This document shows positions 58,919-64,000 of a DNA stretch of 64,000 nt, in pieces. The stretch is from Coffea arabica (taxonomy: Eukaryota; Streptophyta; Magnoliopsida; Gentianales; Rubiaceae): contig NC_092326.1 of the NCBI RefSeq assembly GCF_036785885.1, forward strand, positions 39,766,287-39,830,286, read 5' to 3'. The notes below the pieces were generated by a model. That model ran no database searches. It was not told the origin of the DNA and worked only from the letters and a program-made list of their open reading frames with translations. Position numbers and translations under genes: made by a program. How positions within the stretch are numbered: position 1 is the first letter of the stretch; the number at the start of each line of letters is the position of its first letter.

Positions 58919-60498
58919 GGGTGGGTGCATCAATACAGAAATAAGTGGGTTTTGACCGAACCTTTCACATCTTTTTGGTAGTCATGGCATTGGAATCTCA
59001 AGCAGAAGCACTCAATCAGCTAACAAGTGACGAGCTTGAAGGGAAGGTAGTACCTCTTTGATGTGATTCTATGTTTTTTTGTTCTCCTTAAGTTCTTCTA
59101 CAGTTCTCTGCGCCTACTGTAATAACCCCCTCCTATAAGTGACTACCAGTTTGTGTTAGACATTAATGAGAGAATTTGTGGCCTTTCTAAGCTTCTTGTT
59201 TGGATGGTGGAAATGGGAAGGAATTCAGATATATCTGGGGCGTATTTAATTGTAGATAGTATGTTTTGTTCCATCTAGATAATCTTCAGACTTTCTTTTA
59301 CATCTAATTACATGTGTCAGTGTAGATGGTTTCTCTGATTCTTTTACCTAAATGCTTTCTATAAGGTGGTTTTTAACTCCAGAAACTTTTCTTAACCAGT
59401 TTGCATTGCTGGAGAGTTCTTCGGTTGATGATGATCTCACCACATTGAAGAAAGAGCTATCTGGAAGCACAAAGGTAAGCTTTTCTGCATCTTTTATTTG
59501 TTGTAAAGCCTTATAAATCTTGGACCATAAACTTTCGTTCAATGATGTATTGCACTTCTAAGGTAGGTTTTGCCCTTTCTGGAAATGTGATTTTCATCAG
59601 ACGGCTACTTTCTTTTAACTTCTCGAAGTTTGTTTTTTTTACCATTTAACTGTTGACATGCTCACTCGGACACAGAGTAATACGACAATTTTTCACACGA
59701 CTTTTTGATGTCATCATAGCTAAGGTTTGTTGTTATCTACAAATTTCATGTGCTTAAGTTACAAAATTTAGCTACTGTTGCTTGATCCATGGTAACTCAC
59801 TAAAAAATGTGAGTTTTCCAAAATGGAATCGAGAGCTTTTAAGCTGGCAAGTGTGCAGATTTTTATACTGTTGATGATTTATGTTCCCAGTTGTTAATGG
59901 TGAAGTATGACTATGGCAAGATTACTTGCTGTATAGGGTTTTGGCAGTCCATTATGGAACTCCAGCATGGTTTAATCTGTGATGTACCGAGTTTCTCATA
60001 GGATATTATGCTGCAATATGGGGGAGAAAGAACTGAAAATAATGAAAAAATGGAAAAGAAATGTTGACATGTGAATCAAATAACTTTGCGCAGCTTTGCC
60101 GTAGGACTGTAAACTTAATGACATAATTACAGAGAAGTTGAAAAGGGGACTTGTGGCCCTTATATTTTGCTTTCCATGTGGTGGTGGAAAGGCTGCCCTC
60201 TGCAACCGTGGCAACTTTTTCGCCTTCAGGAATATGCCCTTGAAGGTGTTTGTTATGTGTTTCGTTGAGCAGGGGTGCAACTATTTTCTTCTGATCCCTG
60301 TTTGATTGGGATGATTAATATTCATTATAAATTTTCAAGTATCAAACTCACAAAATTTTTTGTTGATCGAAGCAGAAAGGAGATCTACCACCTGGAAGAA
60401 CGCCTGTTACTACGGGTTCAAGTTCTTCATTTCCGTTTCAAGATTCTGAGATTGAGAAAGAGCTGAATGAACTGAGGAGAAAAGCCAAAGACTTCTAG
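52235..60498 (+). CDS. VIPP1: Vesicle-inducing protein in plastids 1 (VIPP1/IM30), 341 aa
   Basis: Eleven exons: 52235-52385, 53538-53662, 53769-53879, 53997-54061, 54149-54230, 55431-55505, 56010-56080, 56210-56292, 58982-59046, 59400-59474, 60376-60498. All introns are GT-AG and the joined frame is continuous (1,026 bp), close to Arabidopsis VIPP1 (330 aa). VIPP1 is an ESCRT-III-like, membrane-remodelling protein of the plastid inner envelope and thylakoids, related to bacterial PspA. It has a Ser/Ala-rich transit peptide (about 1-75) and then the PspA/IM30 domain. That begins [20 protein letters not shown], continues with [38 protein letters not shown] and [16 protein letters not shown], and is almost entirely helical. 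The plant-type C-terminal extension ends [16 protein letters not shown]. Introns 1 and 8 carry a tandem duplication and an inverted-repeat element. Confidence 0.97.
52641..53023. repeat. Tandem duplication of about 210 bp in VIPP1 intron 1
   Basis: GAACTTTTTATTTTGGTT...CGCAATATTATC, a C-rich tract, then ATTGTAGATTGGAGGTAC and TGATGTGTTAAGGTGATGAA occur twice, about 210 bases apart (for example 52722 and 52931). Confidence 0.85.
57234..58130. mobile_element. Inverted-repeat element in VIPP1 intron 8 (about 0.9 kb)
   Basis: Left end CCATAGTTATTAAACCCAGCC; the right end, inverted, reads CCAAAATTATTAAACCCAGCC. Both sides also carry GGTTCAACTGGTT-type and CACTGGTTCAACC-type blocks. GTCTAG flanks both ends (57228-57233 and 58131-58136) and may be all or part of the target duplication. 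A related end is seen at 63655. No transposase is visible. Confidence 0.7.
58892..58918. repeat. Poly(T) run, 27 bases
   Basis: Lies 64 bases before the acceptor of VIPP1 exon 9. It could be the reversed tail of a retroposed sequence, but no body was recognised. Confidence 0.85.
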
Positions 60499-61560
60499 TA
60501 ATACTTGGGTCTTTCAAAACGTTCTTCTGCAATCATCATTTTAACCGTTTGAATTCCAAGATCTGGTTTTGGAATAGGAATCCTATTCTGTGAAGTGAGC
60601 TCGAATTTGGGGAGTGCAAATGCAAAGGCAGGACCTCCATCTGTTAATTTATGCCTGTTGTTCATATACAAGAATTGACTGATATCTACATGTATATTGA
60701 CATACAAGTACCCTCCAGTGCAATAGCCATCTACCATAATTTTTGCAGATGATATAGTTAAAATGCTCCTCTTATGTTGCTGATTATTGATCAATAGCCT
60801 AGATTTGCTCTACAACATGCCCATATTCATCCTTTTTGCTCCAAGGTGCATACGGCTGAAGTGCTAGACCCTCTCTTCTGCTCATTATCTGCAGTAAATT
60901 CAAGACAAGAATCCTATTGGCCGCACAAATTTATGCAGAAGTTAGCAGCTAACGTGATTCTGGAATCACCTATTGCATCATTTTCCCTGTTTGCGCATAA
61001 GGATGAGTTTACGATAAGGATTTTAAAGTGTATGCATATGAAGTGTTGTTCTGCGTCATTCATTTTTTCAATGACTTGAAAACATGTCCCCTTGAAAAGG
61101 TCTAAGCATATTTAGTATTCTTTCCCACTTTTACTTTTTGGGTTAAAGCTGAAAGCATTGAGCCCTCTAATGTTTGATTGCCATTTGTGCTTTTCCCACT
61201 TTGACAAATGATCAACACTAAGGGTTTAGCTAAAAGATAGTATTAAAAAGAAGATCTTTTATTTTTTTTTCTCTTTTAGAAGAATGCCCTTAAAAAAGAA
61301 TTATTGGAACCACTTTAAAAAATTACACGCCCATTGAAGTCTATTGTAGAATTTAAAATAAAATCATTTCATGTACCAAAAAAAGAAAAACATAAAATAA
61401 TTATCAAAAGGAATATATACTGTGTAGTTTTCACAACACAAAATTTTGGAAGCAAGTTTTGCTTACGAAATTCAGTGCTACTAATTAATTCAGATATTCA
61501 ATTTTTCATTATCAAAAGCGTTTCAACATATTTAGATTTGAATACACTCAAACAAAGGTG
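60499..61560. other. VIPP1 3' region and intergenic DNA
   Basis: Probable 3' untranslated region of VIPP1, then AT-rich spacer. Open frames at 60846-61079 and 61334-61561 lack any domain and are treated as chance. Confidence 0.45.
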
Positions 61561-61569
61561 AAGTGTTAA

Positions 61570-61940
61570 ATTGGTCAAATTTGTCAATTGCAGAAAACCA
61601 ATAAAAATTCATGAAGAATTATTATTATTAATTAAGCACCAAGTTAGACAAATTCAGCATTTTTTTCTTTAAATTTGTGCTGCTTAATTACGTAATATTA
61701 AAAATTGAATTTTAGCAAATGCTGAATATAACTATTTGGCCACCCAACGAGGACTCACATTTTAAATTTACAAGACTGACCACGAAGTCAACTTAATTAG
61801 GATTTCTTACTTGGGTTCACTTAGCAAAGCATAAAGCTAAGTCCAACTTGTAATACCTTCACTAGTTGGATTTAACTATTAACAATTTAACATCCTATTG
61901 TTTTCTGTTTCAAGTCAGACAATAACTTCAATCTATAAAT
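61570..61940 (+). promoter_or_regulatory. PR-10 promoter: W-box-like sites and TATA box
   Basis: TTGAC-core sites (bound by WRKY factors) occur reversed at 61573-61578 (TTGACC), about 61583-61587 (TTGAC) and 61786-61791 (TTGACT). A TATA box, TATAAAT, lies at 61934-61940, about 90 bases before the start codon. W-box clusters are typical of PR-10 promoters. Here they are seen by eye, and chance occurrence is possible. Confidence 0.5.
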
Positions 61941-62029
61941 ACCGTCTCTCATTACATTACTTTGCACCACAAGAACTAGCTCAAGTCTAAACCCTTCTTG
62001 AAACATCCCAAACGCCAAATTAAGGCCTC

Positions 62030-62681
62030 ATGGCACCTATCACTTGTGATTATGAGGTCACCTCCTCTGTCCCTCCTGCAAGATTGTTCAAGGCCTTCAT
62101 CCTTGATGACAACCTCATTCCCAAGGTCTTTCCACAGGCCATCAAGAGCGTCGAGATCATTGAAGGAGATGGAGGTGTTGGAACCATTAAATTGATTACT
62201 TTTGGCGAAGGTTTGTTAGTTCTATGCAGGCGCTTAATCATTTTCATAGTTTTCCCGGCCATTGAATATTTATCATTCTACGTAATAGTAAATCATTTAT
62301 GCACATCGTTTTTGTAGCACATGCATAAAAACTAATGATAAACTTTAAATCTAATCTTCAGGTTGCCATATTAAGAGTGCTAAGCACAGAGTCGATGGAC
62401 TTGATAAGAACAACTTCACCTACACCTATACTGTAACTGAAAGCGATGCCTTCAGTGCTGAGCTTGAGAAGATCACCTGTGTCATCAAAATCGAAGCCTC
62501 CGCTGATGGAGGGTCTATCTGCAAAACCAGCAGCACATACCACATCAAGGATAGCGTCCAGGTTACAGAAGAACAAGCTGAGGCAGGAAAAGAGAAAATT
62601 AAGTCAGCAAAAGAGAGGGCCTTGGCCATGTTCAAGGCTGTCGAGACCTACCTCCAGGCAAATCCTGATGCCTACAACTGA
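62030..62681 (+). CDS. PR10: PR-10 / Bet v 1-family protein, 166 aa
   Basis: Two exons, 62030-62210 and 62362-62681, with the single intron splitting a glycine codon (FGE|G) at the position conserved across PR-10 genes. PR-10 proteins are cytosolic and defence-induced. They bind hydrophobic ligands such as flavonoids and cytokinins in a large cavity, and many are pollen or food allergens. The glycine-rich loop reads [10 protein letters not shown] (about residues 45-54), the region [11 protein letters not shown] is intact, and the C-terminal helix ends [10 protein letters not shown], close to the usual YLLAHPDAYN. Length is slightly above the common 160 residues. A polyadenylation signal AATAAA lies at 62813-62818. 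It appears intact. Neighbouring copies, usual for this clustered family, are not in the window. Confidence 0.96.
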
Positions 62682-63654
62682 TTAATGTGCTGCCAACTCC
62701 TCCAGAGTCAATCTGATACTTGTATGTTATGGTTTGATGGTGCTGTTTTGTCTGAATGCTTTTTGGAGTCTTGTATGTTTGGTTCAACTATATATTCGCA
62801 GTTAAGGCTCAGAATAAAATGCTGCTTGTATTTTCTTGTGAGACTAAATGAATCTTGTTTGAAACTGTGGTTCCATTGTTGTCCCGAAAAGCAATTTTGG
62901 TCTCATTTCATCATCCGATCTTGTAATGAAAAGATCTAAATGAATACTAAAAAAATTATTTACTAAAAACCAGCACCGTCGATTGGGAGAATCCATAAAA
63001 CATCAACGGTGATACAATTAATATAAAAAAAAATGTCCTTATAAAACGAAATTTGAATGACTTGTTTACCATCTTTCCATGTCTTGTAAAATTGGTCATC
63101 TTGAAAAGCTCGAAGCATATTTACTACTCTGTTTTTACTTTATTCCTTATCTTTTAGTAAATTACAAAGGACATATTAATCGAAGTTGTATTTTGAAGGG
63201 TAAAGTGAAAAGATTAATTAAACAACTATTACTATCAGCATACGATTCGTAGAAATATAGATATACAAAAATAAAAGAAGAGCGACAACTAAGAGAAATT
63301 AGTAAAAAGAGCACATTCGAAGCCTAAATTAATGAATAAGAGAAAGGCTCAATCTCAAAAGAATCTAATAACCATTTGAGAACAGGTACTTTATAATCTC
63401 GAAAGATGCCGGATGCATAGGTCAGCGTTCTCAAAACAAACTTTAGGGCACATTGGTTTAGTTTTTGTAAAAATTTCATTGAGATTCCAATTACTAGACT
63501 GACTAGAAATCAAAATGATTCCCCAAGCCATCCATGCATATAGCAAGAAATTCAATTACATGAGAACTAGCAATTTAGCACTATATAATTAAAACTCATC
63601 CCCTTCATTAGTGCAAAATACTAGAAAGGTAGCTTAATTATTGGGTACTAGGCT
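62682..63654. other. PR-10 3' region and AT-rich spacer
   Basis: 3' untranslated region with AATAAA at 62813, then non-coding AT-rich DNA. No further gene is seen. Confidence 0.5.
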
Positions 63655-64000
63655 ATGTTTCTAAACTCAGACCGGGCCGACAGGTTCGACCGGTCGAACC
63701 AAGAATCGGTCAAGTGTCTGGTCCGAGTTGTACTAAAAAATCAGAGGGATAAAGACTCTATCATACCCGGTCAAAAATCGGGTTTGACCGAAACCGATCG
63801 ATTTGTGTCATAGTTTTTTTTTTAAAAGGTCAAAGCATTTTCAATATTATGTTTTGACCCCTGGGTTGTTAAAAATTATTAATATATCTCAAATATTTCA
63901 TACTTTAAAATTGTTGTCCTAAAGTTTGGTGTTAATTTTCAATCAAGTTCATAATTTTAATTCTAAACTTGTTAATGTTCATTGAATAATATAAATTGCT
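63655..64000. mobile_element. Left end of a dispersed inverted-repeat family, cut by the window edge
   Basis: CTATGTTTCTAAACTCAGACCGG is followed by GGTTCGACCGGTCGAACC, a strong palindrome, and later by GGTCAAAAATCGGGTTTGACCG. The start resembles the end of the element at 57234 (CCATAGTTATTAAACCCAG). The other end is not in the window. Confidence 0.45.

Noticed and set aside
60846-61079. 77-codon frame after VIPP1
   Set aside because: No domain, no splice context, and it falls in the likely VIPP1 3' region.

Overview
This window is nuclear DNA from a flowering plant, almost certainly a eudicot. It is AT-rich. Its genes have many short exons with GT-AG introns and encode plant or plastid proteins (VIPP1, a CHUP1-family protein, PR-10, DUF538, a P-class PPR protein). 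The spaces between genes are filled with a Ty1/copia element, Mutator-like and hAT-like non-autonomous transposons and a SINE. I cannot name the species. An asterid or other woody eudicot is possible but unproven. No CRISPR array, operon or tRNA gene was seen.

Layout. 1-1793: decayed sequence with a minus-strand RNase H-like (RVT_3) relic. 1794-3701 (-): intronless PPR gene. 3702-6648: gene-free AT-rich DNA. 6649-13825: full-length but broken Ty1/copia element with 5-bp target duplications. 13831-19650: tandem duplication carrying two copies of a small gene of unknown function (15136-15528 and 19160-19516, both -); a Mutator-like element (17169-17975) sits beside the second copy. 19849-20108: tRNA-derived SINE. 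20909-21423: hAT-like element. 23413-27072 (-): EMC10, 8 exons. 28797-36900 (+): LUC7-like U1 snRNP factor, 13 exons, divergent from EMC10. 37454-39946: small inverted-repeat elements. 40760-45245 (+): CHUP1/IPGA1-like protein, 7 exons. 45571-46120: two successive tandem repeats. 46666-48470 (+): DUF538 secreted protein. 50449-51856: two inverted-repeat elements. 52235-60498 (+): VIPP1, 11 exons, with an inverted-repeat element in its largest intron. 62030-62681 (+): PR-10/Bet v 1 gene, 2 exons, with W-box-like sites and a TATA box. 63655-64000: start of another dispersed repeat.

The genes do not form a pathway. They are unrelated host genes: organelle RNA processing, ER membrane-protein insertion, splicing, actin-linked organelle positioning, thylakoid maintenance and defence. 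All exon junctions were placed by hand from GT/AG sites, reading-frame continuity and family knowledge. EMC10, LUC7, the CHUP1-like gene, VIPP1 and PR-10 each give one continuous frame across every junction.

I found no convincing new multi-gene system. The least explained items are the duplicated small acidic, tryptophan-rich protein pair near 15.1-19.6 kb, two orphan exon-like frames (15992-16148 and 22630-22749), and a duplicated splice acceptor in EMC10.
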